Positions 25,250 through 36,202 of a stretch of 64,000 nt of DNA are shown here, one piece after another. The number at the start of each line of letters is the position of its first letter. Within the stretch, counting starts at the first letter, position 1. The stretch is from NCBI GenBank assembly GCA_921293015.1, contig OV121086.1:45463402-45527401 (forward strand), in the 5' to 3' direction. The notes below the pieces were generated by a model. The model did no database searches and was not told the DNA's origin. It worked only from the letters and a program-made list of their open reading frames with translations. The stretch is from Phorcus lineatus (Eukaryota > Mollusca > Gastropoda > Trochida > Trochidae). The translations under genes were made by a program, and so were the position numbers.

Positions 25250-26095
25250 GATATTATATTTCAGTCTCACCTCACATAAATACAGTAAAAAGTATATACA
25301 TATAAAATCGAACATTAAAGTGAGCCACCCTTTAAGGGTTATGAGAGACTATTGTAAAATTGTATAATGTATAAAATAGGCTAAGACATATGTAAACTAT
25401 ATACAGATAGTAATATATAAAATCTATCCATATAAAATATGTTTTCTTCTTTGTAAGATATTAAAGCAGGTTTTGGCGGTAAAATATACAGGGTGTTTAA
25501 AAAGTAAAACTAATTTATCAATATCACTAAGATCTAAGAAGTTGGGATAGCTAAAACAGACATTTTCATATAAAATCTCACGCAGATCATCATACACAGG
25601 GCAATGTAAAAGTACATGTCTTTCATCCTCAACACTCTCACTACACTGAAAACACACTCTTTCATTCACATTTTTATTCGTATATCTGCCGGTTTCCAAA
25701 TGCAGAGGAGCAGTACCTGATCTGAATTTGGAGAGGGCAGAGCGGTATGAACGGGGCATACTCATACTTACGTATCTTTCACAGCCATATACATCCTTAA
25801 ACATTCGGTACGTTCGTAATTTATTACCTCCCGTTCTACCGCTTGGCTCATTCAATAAATCAGTCCAATTACTAACATACTTCTTCATACAGCTCACATA
25901 TACGTTTAGTACTGACACCAGCTTCCACAATCAGGTTCCATTCTTTCATTTTAGCTTTCACTCTAAAATTCCAATTTTTCGCACGTCCACTCGCACATCT
26001 TTCTGACCACATAAAAACATGCTTATTAAGTCTAAAAGGCAGTAAGGCAGGAAGGAAAATTACAAAGTGAGAAGGATACATTTTCCAAACAAAGA
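25250..26095 (-). pseudogene. LINE 3' end, C-terminal ORF2 fragment
   Basis: The minus-strand frame 25930-25424 encodes FRSGTAPLHLETGRY, then VCFQCSESVEDERHVLLHCPVYDDLR, the cysteine/histidine C-terminal domain of LINE ORF2 proteins. A second frame upstream (to about 26081) carries KHVFMWSERCASGRAKNWNF. The 3' tail runs about 170 bp past the stop and finishes in a TCTG repeat at about 25250. The copy is 5'-truncated with a frameshift and has no RT domain. It lies wholly inside the 25032-27068 element, so one inserted into or was captured by the other. Confidence 0.8.
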
Positions 26096-26153
26096 AACAA
26101 CAGTTAAATTAATGTTAAAATTTAACAAAATACTGAGATAAGATGATTTACAG

Positions 26154-26543
26154 TTGAGATGGTGTTATTTAGTATATAGGTTCTTCATCCAAACAATCAT
26201 GGCACAAACATGGCTGGCCTTCGTAATCAAATGGAATGTAAAGTTTGTATTGTATCAGAGAGGAAGCACGCAGGTTCTTTTAGATGGTTACCTTCACACC
26301 AATAATGTCGAGAGACAAACTTGTGTTCATTGGAAGTGTGTAAAGTCTACATGTAGAGGAAGGGTAACCACAGTAGGAGCCGTTCTGAGGAATTATACAG
26401 AGTACAACCACCCCCAGAGGACACCCAGAAGATCCGGTTTGTCAGCAAGAGGGCGAGGGAAGAGACAACGCCGATTGCGACGATCTACAACGACGAGCTC
26501 TTCAACTACGACATCACTGAAGAAGCCACGATGCCATCAGTGA
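26154..26543 (+). CDS. FLYWCH-type zinc-finger protein, transposon-borne
   Basis: Single open frame of 129 aa. Residues about 31-86 fit a FLYWCH domain: FVLYQRGSTQVLLDGYLHTNN, then VHWKCVKSTC (Trp60, Cys62, Cys67), then EYNHP (His86). The usual His-x-His pair reads Tyr-x-His, so one zinc ligand may be changed. A basic tail (ARGRGKRQRRLRR, 98-110) and a Ser/Thr stretch follow. The start is uncertain: Met16 is a better-placed alternative, and an upstream exon is possible. An AATAAA about 40 bp after the stop could serve for polyadenylation. FLYWCH domains bind DNA and occur with MULE transposases in animals. The ORF sits inside an inverted-repeat element, so it is probably transposon-derived or captured. 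Confidence 0.65.
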   Translation: MRWCYLVYRFFIQTIMAQTWLAFVIKWNVKFVLYQRGSTQVLLDGYLHTNNVERQTCVHWKCVKSTCRGRVTTVGAVLRNYTEYNHPQRTPRRSGLSARGRGKRQRRLRRSTTTSSSTTTSLKKPRCHQ

Positions 26544-26905
26544 AGAGCGTGAGCAGTGAAATGTATCGCCACAGACAAAAGACAAAATAAAAAAATTAAT
26601 TTAAATTTGAAATAATTTGATTTAAAATATAAATTATGAAATATGCTTTGACAAAATTTAATGTATGAAAATGTATATATGTAAATGTATCTACCATCTA
26701 GTATTTATTTTACATATTAAGTATTGAATGTCCTTCAATTAAATAAATGTTTGTAATTATCTATCATCTACATGTATGTTCATTAAACCTTTCACTCAAC
26801 TAACATGTCTCTGTGTTCAGTCTGGGTGAGTCCATTGTGTTGCAAGAGTTAACAAGCTAGAGATTAGCAGTGCAGTGGACCATAAACTTGTTTTGATAAG
26901 CTGTC

Positions 26906-27062
26906 GGGGTAATGGGCTGTAGGGGTTATGGGCTGTCGGGGTAATGGGCTGTAGGGGTTATGGGCTGTCGGGGTAATGGGCTGTAGGGGTAATGGGCTGT
27001 AGGGGTTATGGGCTGTAGGGGTTATGGGCTGTAGGGGTTATGGGCTGTAGGGGTTATGGGGG
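26906..27062. repeat. 16-bp G-rich tandem repeat, about 10 units, with G-quadruplex potential
   Basis: Units of the type GGGGTTATGGGCTGTA, with TTAT/TAAT and GTA/GTC variants, at the right end of the 25032-27068 element. A shorter inverted relative (CCCCTACCACCCATTACCCC type) lies at 25040-25095 at the left end. Confidence 0.92.
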
Positions 27063-27068
27063 ACTACC

Positions 27069-27225
27069 ACATGGGGTCCTGTTTGAAAGGCATTTTTGGA
27101 TTTCGTTGCATAAAAGGTCATGTGACTGCCTGTGTGCACCTGTCAATGTACTCCTGTGCAGTTAGATTGCCTTCAATCACAACGGGGTCCCCAGCTGTGT
27201 TGCCACACATTCATTCTTCACCAAA
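27069..27225 (-). pseudogene. Tc1-like transposase, central part (split gene)
   Basis: The minus strand encodes MCGNTAGDPVVIEGNLTAQEYIDR, then CTQAVT, a stop, and PFMQRNPKMPFKQDPM. This matches the order of Tc1 transposase from the GGIS...GNLTAQ region to FQQDNA with the second catalytic Asp. It continues, after removal of the inserted element, at 25031-24845. Confidence 0.72.
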
Positions 27226-28604
27226 TGGGAAGAAAAGGCTATTACATGCAATTCTTAGAAGCCTAGCGGTTGGAACAACGCGTCGACACTATGGAACCAA
27301 ATCAAAGAATACTAAAAATTATTTGTTGAATGTTAACCACGTGATAAACCTTATACAGGCAACGTTGTCAGCATCATTGCATGATAGCGCAACACGAGTC
27401 TGTAAAAGTAAATTTTGTTTTAGTTTTTAGATAAACAATAACAGGAAAATAGAAGTCATAACTCAATATATGACAAAATTAAAGTGCCAAACTAAAATAA
27501 CCAACCCCATAATCAAATAAATATGGTTTTAAACTATGAGTTGTTCTATGCTGATAGCCAGCAGTTAGTTATTTTTTTGTATTACTAATGTGAGCGATGT
27601 AATTCAATTTGTAGATGATTAAAATCAGGATGGTTCCCCAATCTCATTAAAACATACATTACGCGTGTAGATCTCACCAGGCTCTTTTAAGTGAGCCGTC
27701 AGGTTTTCCTCTGACATAATTCAAATCAGCCAATCGTCGAATTCGCCCCGTAATCTATGGTGCAGGCGAATTATCGAACCTAACAGTGTGCAGATATAGT
27801 CAAAAGTTTCTTCTTCGACTCAAAAGCTTTGCCTTACTTTGCAACATTTTATCTGTATTAGCATGGTTTGGTTGTTGTGATTGATCTCGAAGGGTTTTAT
27901 AGTAGTTGCCCTTGACATGTTTGAGACAATATTTTATATGTTGGTGTCCTTACCCCTTACACAACTGTTGGCGACTTCAACATATGAGACTCTTACCATC
28001 TGACAATTCTTAAGACAATTTGAGCAACACGGTCCTAAAGATGTTTTGCGATGAGATTAGATTTTTCCCGTATAGATAATTTTTGCATGTTAGAAAAACA
28101 ATAAAGTTCGCTCCACCCAATGTGTTTTGTAAAAAAGTTTAATTAATGGAAATGTATGCAACTCGTCATTTTCATGTCACATTAAAACAAGAAACTTTTG
28201 GGACACCCCTTTCACGAGAAAGTTGACAATATCTATTCTTAAATCTGAAGAAATCATCAAATATCCACTATAGTATATTATTTATGGGTTACAACATACG
28301 ACTGCAAATGAATAGGTTTCTGATCAAGATAGTGTATACACCTTAGTATTACGGGATCCAAATACTGCCACTTATTTATCATCCAAGTAACCCATCAATT
28401 TCAACCCATGGAATAATTTAAGTACTGAAACGACCTTTTGCATGATGGTTTATAAAATGGATGAAAATCCACTCTCCTTAATGAAAAGACAAAAAAAATG
28501 TTCTTCATTGTAGATTTTTGAATTAAAATTGGTCTTTTGAAGATTTATGTTCAGCTCTACATTCAAATTTTTTCTATGATACTTTAAAGAAGTTTCTTAA
28601 ATTT
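27226..28604. other. intergenic DNA, no gene seen
   Basis: AT-rich. The start may still hold unrecognisable N-terminal Tc1 sequence. No ORF is supported. Confidence 0.4.
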
Positions 28605-29360
28605 ACTCGTCCATTGATGGGTTAAACATGATGTCTTATAATAGTGGTATATAGTGTTTTAAATTCAGTTTCATTGGAAATGTTTTTACAGCCAGCAGCT
28701 CAGAATATCAACTGCATATCAAAATAGATTGAATACCATTGCTTATGATACCTAATAGATATGTTTAAGATAAGTGCTTATGTCAATTTTCTCTCTTAAA
28801 GTTGCATTAATGCATTCTAACTTTACTTTTAAAGGAACATTGTTATTCATTTTAGAAATACAAATCACAATGTCCTTTTATCTACATAAGAGAATAGTTG
28901 AGCACTGCTCACTCATATATCCGCTCAATCAAAAGAGTTTAAGATATTGCATCATTCTACGGAAAACTTGAAACCATGAATTCATAAATTGGTTTAACCA
29001 TGGAAGGACCATGGTTGACACTTGTTTCACTTTTGGATGCTGGCATCTATAGGTTGGGAGATAAGCTCTGGACAACATGATTTCTTAGAAGCAAATATGT
29101 ATCTATGTCATATAATAATATAGCAAACAGTAGCAAACGCCTTTTATATATTACCTACTTGTATAAACTCTCTGTTCTTTTTTTGTTCTATAAGTATAAA
29201 GAACAATGAATGAGGCATTTTTTTTTATATATAAGCATCATTTTTTAAGATTATAAACTTGCTCAAATCCTGCATTTTTTTATTCAAAAAGGCTTCATGA
29301 AAAAGTTTCAGCCCCTTTTTCAATCCATTAAGAAAGATGGTTTTATAGCTTTTCCTTATA
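28605..29360. repeat. interspersed repeat family R1, second copy
   Basis: Aligns in direct orientation with 19140-20465 over scattered blocks, but it is shorter through internal deletions. No coding potential. Unknown class. Confidence 0.7.
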
Positions 29361-32183
29361 ATGACAACTTTATATTACATAAGTTTTACAATTACAAAGT
29401 TCTCTCCGAGTTTCAATTATTAACAACAAAGCTATTTTCACCCGTTTCAAGAATAAGTGTCACCAGCCTGATCTTAAGAAAAGGGGGTGACTCTTTAAAT
29501 GTGGTGTTCCCGATCTGGATGTTGTGACGTTAGGTAACAAGTTAAGATCGTATCATACTCTAACATTAAAATTCTTGAGAAAATATTTTTAAAAATATAA
29601 ATATTTCTAATAAAAATTGGCTTTTCCTATTAAAACGTTAGGTAACTTGCAGCTGCATCCCAAAAGTTCACGTACTTGCCAATTTCAGAGTGAGGATTCA
29701 GAGTACCATAACATAATCCTTTCTTATACTTCATAATCATTTGGAATCGCCTTTAAGTGACAATTGGTCAAAATAAAAAAAATGAAATTTTAACTTTTTT
29801 TCTACAAAATATCAAATAAGTGATGAACAACTTACAGACCTGACTCATATATTTTTTATGCTTAAAAAGCATAATCTCAGCAACGAATTTTTTGTTCGAA
29901 AAAAAAGAAGCTGAATCGTTGATAGTAGTACTCCTTCTATCAAAAAGAAACAAACATTAACACTAAACAGTTGTCTCTACTTTCTACATCTATCCGACTA
30001 GCCAAAGGGTATCTTTCAATTGATGTTCTTTTTCTACGAATTTTCATCATGAAATCTGAAGGTATATCGTTGTTGAACAATTTATTTTCCATTTTACAAA
30101 AACTCTTTAATTTTAAAAAAATAATTTCTGAAAAAAAAAGAAGTGAAATTTGATATTCAAAAGAAAAGACAGACAGGTTCTTAAAGACATTGAAAACATT
30201 TTATTTCAACAAAGCGGGATGTAATCTGATTCTTAACCCAACTTTATATGGATAGGAATGCTTTCAATTGAATTTAAATTGCCTGCACGTCATACATATG
30301 ACGATGATATCTCTACATTTAAATATGCGTTTTGTTTGACGGAGACAATTGCACAGACTTGGAGACCCTTTCAAGAGGATTTCAACAAAGCAAAAGCTAT
30401 TTGCACCATATGATTAATCGGCTTATGTCAATATAACCTCACATTGAGTGATACCCTTGACAACTTAAAGTCATCGTTTCATGTCGAAGCATTCCATTTG
30501 TCGGTATGAATTCACAAAATTAAAACTTCACAAAGACTGCGCGTTTGTACCTTTTGTCATTGATATGGGTAAGGTTGATTGTGTATTAGTAACGCAAATA
30601 AACAGTCGTGGTATCAGTTACATATGTGCATATTCAAATGTGTTGAAATGTAAATGCAAAATGTACCTGCATAGACACACGCTTTTCTTCAAATAACACT
30701 CGATGATATATAAAATCCTGTATGCAATTTACACAAATATGTGTTAAAGATCTCTGTAGGATATATATACTTAAATTTAAATACGTATAAATGCTTCTAA
30801 AGTTTATATATTATTCAATGTTTCTTACAATCTATTACATTCAGATTTAACATTACCAGTATATTTACATTAAATTGCTACAGTGTTTGAACCTACCGAG
30901 AGGTTTTTAATTATGTGATAAATATGTGATTAATGAAAATAATTTCATAATTTTATATAAACTCACATCGTTTTTGACATTGTCTCCATTGATCATCCGC
31001 GTTGAAATGAATCGCTACAAGTTAAAGTAATTAATTAATTGATTTATAATTTGATTTAAATGAAATTGAACTCTTTGATATGGCTGGAATGAGATTAGCA
31101 GAGATTTGCAATGTTCTCAATAATCAAGTATTCCCATTTGTTTTGTATGTGATCAACTTCGTCTCCTGTCTATTCAATGAACATGTAAGTCGACCACTAT
31201 TGCGATTCCTGATTCAATTACTAGCCTTTTGGTACCTATACGGTCTGCTCACCTCTCTAGCTTTATGTTTAAACTGTTAAAGATAACATCATCAAAAAAA
31301 TCACAAAGAAAAAAATAATACTTGGATATGTATCCAAAAACGACGACCCATTAAATGTTATAATTTTGTTGATCAAACAAATTATTCTGAAATGCCATAA
31401 TACAATAACAACAACAACAATGATATTAATGATAAGAACAACAATGGCGGATACTGCATTGGCATACTAGAATTAAATTATGTGAAGTATTGGTATGGAA
31501 TACATTCGTGAGATGAGAATGGAATTTTAGCATCTGATGAACAACAGCATTAGATGGTAGTAAGTCAAAATCCTAGTGGAATGTAGTCTAAGAATAATAT
31601 TTTTAAAAACCCGATGAGTTTTGAGTTTTGGGAAGTTGGATCTACAGGAAGGAGACGCAAGGACTAGGACATTACAAAAGGATTACGTTGAATTTCCCAA
31701 ACTGTTATTATATTTTGATAATGTGTATCTTTTGAGACTTATTACTAATTTCTACAAAACACCTGTAACGAAAACCTCTCAGTTGATATATTGTAGATAA
31801 AGATTTCTAAATATTTACAGTACTTTTAAATCATGTATAATATTTGCTATACTTTGTTGACCTTTCCTCTACAAGCAAAATTTCTTAATCTTTTACGGAC
31901 GCTTTCGTAAATGACAATTATTCGTTCTATAACTGATATATATATATTTCTGATATGTATACAAAACAAAATGTTTGTTTGGAGGTGTTTAGTCAAGAAG
32001 ACATCGCCATTGGCGCCCCGATGACAAAGGAAGCAGTGACAGGAACGACATGCCGAGTTAAAAACACAGTAAAACGTTGATATACAATCAAATACTGTGC
32101 AAATACTTTTCGAATGAATGGTAATCTCTATAAAACAGAAAAGATGTCTGTTGTTTGTCTACTAACTGGATTTGTTAAAAGTC
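29361..32183. other. intergenic DNA, no gene seen
   Basis: AT-rich sequence with only short open frames (60-76 codons). The frame at 31080-31280 is hydrophobic but has no supporting context. Confidence 0.4.
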
Positions 32184-32337
32184 AATTTCTAATGAGTGAG
32201 TGAGTGAGTGAGCTGGGGTTTAACGCCGCTTTCAAGATTATTTCACTGATATCGCGGCTGCTAGTATTATTGCAGGGAGAAAGCCCGCAACACCATTGTG
32301 GCTATGCATTGCGGTGAAACCTGCAAATTTCTAATGA
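32184..32337. mobile_element. short SINE-like element with 12-bp target duplication
   Basis: The core 32196-32325 (130 bp) starts with GTGAG repeats followed by CTGGGGTTTAACGCCGC and ends GCGGTGAAACCTGC. It is flanked by AATTTCTAATGA on both sides (32184-32195 and 32326-32337). GTGAG-headed repeats of this kind are, to my knowledge, abundant in abalone, which helps place the organism. A tRNA-derived head was not identified. Confidence 0.75.
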
Positions 32338-32570
32338 AAACAAGAACATGAATTTCATAACATAACCAAAGAAGTCCCAATAAGTTCATAAGAGTTATAG
32401 TTGGTAGTGTCCCCATTTGTATTGCAATTGTCAACTCTTCTCTCAACTTTAAACCATTTCGGTATATCCGAGGAAGTAAAAGATAGTATAGTAAGACCGC
32501 ACACCAAATTTGTTCGGTTAAGGCTATTAACAATGCCCAATATATCGACTTCAAGACATAGACAAAACGC

Positions 32571-32592
32571 GAGTGAGTGAGTGAGTGAGTGA
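32571..32592. repeat. GAGT microsatellite
   Basis: About five tandem GAGT units, the same motif that heads the SINE-like element 240 bp away. Confidence 0.9.
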
Positions 32593-33438
32593 CGTCAAAC
32601 ACATAATTCAACGTGACGAAAGCAGATGATGCGGAGATGTATAAGTGCTAGATATAGATTTACTATCGTAACATGGCCCTGGAGGAAAGCTTCAATGATA
32701 GTTTCAAATGATTTGAAAAGCCTAGTCCTAAGGCTTTATAATGTTTCAAAGTATGAGCTTTACAGGTAGATAGTTTTATAGAATGAATTTGGCATAACGA
32801 TTAAGACCTATTTCAACTTCTAGAACTGATATATACCAGGTAATCATGCTCAAAGGGACAGCTGTTGCTGAAGGTATATCGAGCTCAATTTCTTGTGAAC
32901 AAAGCAATGAATGGTATGTTGGTGTTTAGAAAGTTTCATGTCGGTTTCATTAGCATTCCTGAGCTTTCTTGCTCAGGGTGAGATCGTCAGTTGACTTTCT
33001 GATGATGAGAATCTCAAGCAAGTATATGGGACTGAGGGGCGATTCCTTAACTCTTAATGAAGTGTTTTCATCAAGCACAACAGAACGAATTAAACATTAT
33101 TAGGTCAGCGTAACTGTGGATCTAATACATGAATATGAGTGAATTCTAATCGATGAAGCTGGGCCGGTCGCTGCACATGCTGACACCGATTAAGCAAATG
33201 ATACTTGACTAGCTTGGTTGGTGATTATACAATGGAATTGATTGATGTGCAGAGAGTTTATACAATGTAATATTATTCTTTTGTATAAACTTATTATCCT
33301 TTAGCAAACTCGTGTTGAATTGTTTTAACTTCCACTTTCCATATACATATATCTATATATATCTAGCCCAGTACCATCTGCTTGATAACGGGTCACCATC
33401 TGCTCTGAAATGTTGTGATAATAATTACTATAATATTT

Positions 33439-33683
33439 ATTGAAAAGATTATTGAATGTGATAATTTTTATTCATTGAAAAGATGGTTGAATATGATAAT
33501 TTCTATTTATTGAATAGATTATTGACTATGATACCTTCTATTCATTAAAAAGTTGATTGAATATGAGAACTTCGACTAATTGAAAATATTATTGAATGTA
33601 ATAACTTCAATAAATTGAAAATATGATTGAATATAATCAATTCTATTTATTGAAATGATGATTGAATATAATAACTTCTACTT
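33439..33683. repeat. 35-bp minisatellite, 7 units
   Basis: Seven diverged units of 35 bp beginning ATTGAAAAGAT, AT-rich, with a partial unit before 33439. No coding role seen. Confidence 0.88.
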
Positions 33684-34024
33684 ATTAGATTACTAAATTA
33701 ATTCAAATGATCACAAAAATGTTTACTTTCTCATGTTATTCTCGGTTCTGGCATGAGACAATGAAATAGCTCCTCTGTGTATTTCGTTGGGTAGAACCAT
33801 CCTTCTAAGTGCCTTTTTTGAGATTTGCATGTCGTTACTTGTCCTTCAAGAAAGACTCAAAGAAATATACGAGGACGGCTAATTTGAGCTGATTTACCTA
33901 ATGAAAATCCAATGGGATGGTATAGTGTAAATGTATTGACCATAAGCCAATGGTGACAAAGGATTGGGTAACGAAGAGACTTGATTTCAAAGAAGTTACT
34001 CTTTGATATCTTTACAATTAAAAT

Positions 34025-35600
34025 TAATATGCTAAGAAGAGAAGGGGAAGATTTTATTATGTTTTTATAGATTTTGCAAAAGCCTTTGATACTATTACTC
34101 ATAAAGTTCTCTTTGATTGTCTTAAGGATGTCGGTATAACTGGTAAATTCTTCAATATCTTAGTATCAATGTATTCGAAGCTGGTAGGTTGTGTAAGGAC
34201 TCCAAGTGGCCTAACTGATACTTTCAAATGTAACCAAGGTACCCGTCAAGGATGTATTTTAAGTCCTTTCATATTCACTATCTTCATTAACAAGCTTTTT
34301 ACAGTTTTAGAAAATTTTGGAGGGAAGGGTGTACATATAAGTGATAATGTGGATAACCTTTATGCATTAATGTTTGCGGATGATGTGTCAGGGGTTGCTG
34401 ATACAGCACTTCAGTTGCAGAAAAGGTTAAATGCACTAGAGTTATTTTGTAGGCACACTGGCATGAAGGTAAACGGTAAAGGTAAAGATTGAGGTTGTAT
34501 TATCTTATAGGTATCTTGGTATAGTTTTCACTCCTAGACTTTCATGGACTAAGGCTAAACACTGTCTGACTTCCCAAGGTAATAAAGCACTTATCTCTAT
34601 ATATTCTTTTCAAAGATCTTTTGGAACTTTGTTGCCTGATGACCTATTTAAACTGTTTGATTCTATTATTCTGCCTATTTTGTGTTATGGATCTGAAATC
34701 TGGGGAACATCTTATTGTAAAGTTATTGAAAGCCTCCAGATTAAAGTTTGTAGGCAGAGTTGGTAGAAATGTTAGTAGCAGTATTGTTTTAGGAGAATGT
34801 GGTCGGCTCCCATTACAGTTTAATTATATGCCTAGAGCGGTCAAATATTGGTGTAGGTTAATTCAACTAAATCCACAAAGACTTCCATCTCAGGGTATTA
34901 ACATGTTTAATCTCTTGATGATTCGGGTAGGTGAACTTGGGTTACATACATAAAGAATATCTTATATCAATATGGTTTTGGATTTGTATGGCGCTCACAA
35001 GTTGTTTGGGATAGCAAGGCTTTTATGAAACAGTTTAAACTTAGATTTTCTGATATTCTGAAACAATCATGGTCTGCCAATATTCATAATCTTTCAGATT
35101 CATTTGCTTAAAACAATACTTCAAGTGGAAAGCTATCTTACATTATCAATATCTCATTATCATAAATCTCTCGTAGCAAAATTTAGGTGTAGCAATTTTG
35201 GGCTAAGCATAGAAACAGGACGATACAATAATATATCAATTCCTGACAGAGTAAGTTCTTACTGCAAAATAAACTATATTACCAGCATTGAAGACGAATT
35301 GCACATTCTATTTGATTGTAAATTATATGAAGATGCTAGAAATAGGTTTATTACTCCACTATTGTACAGTACTGTTAACAACCACAATTTCATCTACCTC
35401 CTTAACAGTAAAGATAGAAATATTATCTTGAATGTATGTAAATTCCTTAAATGTATTAATAAACTAGAGCTAACATTGTATATACATAAAACCTGTAACC
35501 ATTTATGTGCGCTTGTAAAACTATTGGAAATGTAGTTTGTATTATAGGCCTTTGGCCTTTATACTGAATAAAATGTCTGTCTGTCTGTCAATTAAAATGG
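34025..35600 (+). pseudogene. 5'-truncated LINE: RT and C-terminal domain, with frameshifts and stops
   Basis: The plus strand encodes YVFIDFAKAFDTITHKVLF, then CNQGTRQGCILSPFIFTIFIN, ALMFADDVSGVADTALQLQ (intact FADD box) and GMKVN. After a frame change come YRYLGIVFTPRLSW and SIILPILCYGSEIWG, then several stops. The frame 35104-35535 carries VAKFRCSNFGLSIETGRY and EDELHILFDCKLYEDARNR (C-terminal domain). The 3' end runs GCCTTTGGCC, then a TGTC repeat at about 35577. It is 5'-truncated before RT motif 2. It is a different LINE family from the pair at 10.5-16.1 kb, and its tail and C-terminal domain resemble the fragment at 25.2-26.1 kb. Confidence 0.85.
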
Positions 35601-36196
35601 GTTTGATACGCTGACAAAAAAAACCCGTTTATGAATGTCTCTATTTATTATATCATTATAGAGATCAACAAGGTGTTGGACGTTAAATAAACAGAACTTT
35701 TGCAGTTGAAATCCAGTAGTCCCATCGAGGTGCAGCACAATCGATTCCATGTATGCTGCAAACAACAGTCTTTGTTTGACATCAGCACTGACTTTTAAAG
35801 TTTGTCTACGTCAATACATTAAACTTTAAACTGCCCAGGACGTTGATCTGTTCCTTAAAATTGAATGGAAGTGATATATATTAAGTAGACAATCCTGGAC
35901 CTCTGGTAGAAGAACTGTACAGATACGGTCAATATATCTGCTTCAATTGTTCTATTTCACACCGATGCGTTTCTCTTTTGCTGAGTAGACTTACAGCGAG
36001 CAAGGAAAAGAAAGGCATGATTTGTGAAAATCAAGTAAGAATATAGAAAGGTTGTAGGAACATCTTGAATATATAGTTTTCAGTGGAATATGAATTGTGT
36101 GAAAGTAAGTTTTTATAATCTTTTTAATGTTCCTCGTCAAATTTCATGTTCTTCCGATCTGGTTAAATGTAAGGAAGAATGACAACACAGTCTCTC
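35601..36196. other. 3' flank of acyl-CoA synthetase copy 1
   Basis: Contains a diverged version of the 3'-flank sequence found below copies 2 and 3 (GATCAACAAGG...CAGGACGTTGATCT), showing that the duplicated unit includes downstream DNA. Confidence 0.6.
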
Positions 36197-36202
36197 TTTA
36201 TT
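36197..36202 (-). promoter_or_regulatory. poly(A) signal overlapping the stop codon (copy 1)
   Basis: AATAAA on the minus strand shares its TAA with the stop codon of the synthetase gene. The same arrangement occurs at 42600-42605 and 46657-46662. If used, the 3' UTR would be only some 15-30 nt; a later signal may be used instead. Confidence 0.45.

Larger units (their letters stand above)
25032..27068. mobile_element. 2.04-kb DNA element inserted in a Tc1-like gene; possibly Mutator-like
   Basis: Flanked by the 8-bp direct repeat ACATGGGG (25024-25031 and 27069-27076). The ends are imperfect inverted repeats of about 30 bp rich in CCCC/GGGG: the left end reads GTACCCCAAAACCCCTACC and the inverted right end reads GTCCCCCATAACCCCTAC. 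A further inverted match, GGGTGAGTCCATT, lies inside each end. It contains a FLYWCH zinc-finger ORF and the 3' end of a LINE. An 8-bp duplication plus a FLYWCH domain, which in animals is known next to MULE transposase domains, suggests a non-autonomous Mutator-like element (inference). hAT elements also make 8-bp duplications. No transposase core was seen. Confidence 0.68.

Noticed and set aside
27056-27430. 124-aa plus-strand ORF
   Set aside because: It is the antisense of the Tc1-like transposase fragment and runs across the transposon boundary.
31080-31280. 66-aa hydrophobic ORF as a membrane protein
   Set aside because: Short, single-exon, no homolog recognised, and hydrophobic chance frames are common in AT-rich DNA.
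32267-32611. 114-aa minus-strand ORF
   Set aside because: It crosses the SINE-like element boundary and the GAGT microsatellite; no domain.
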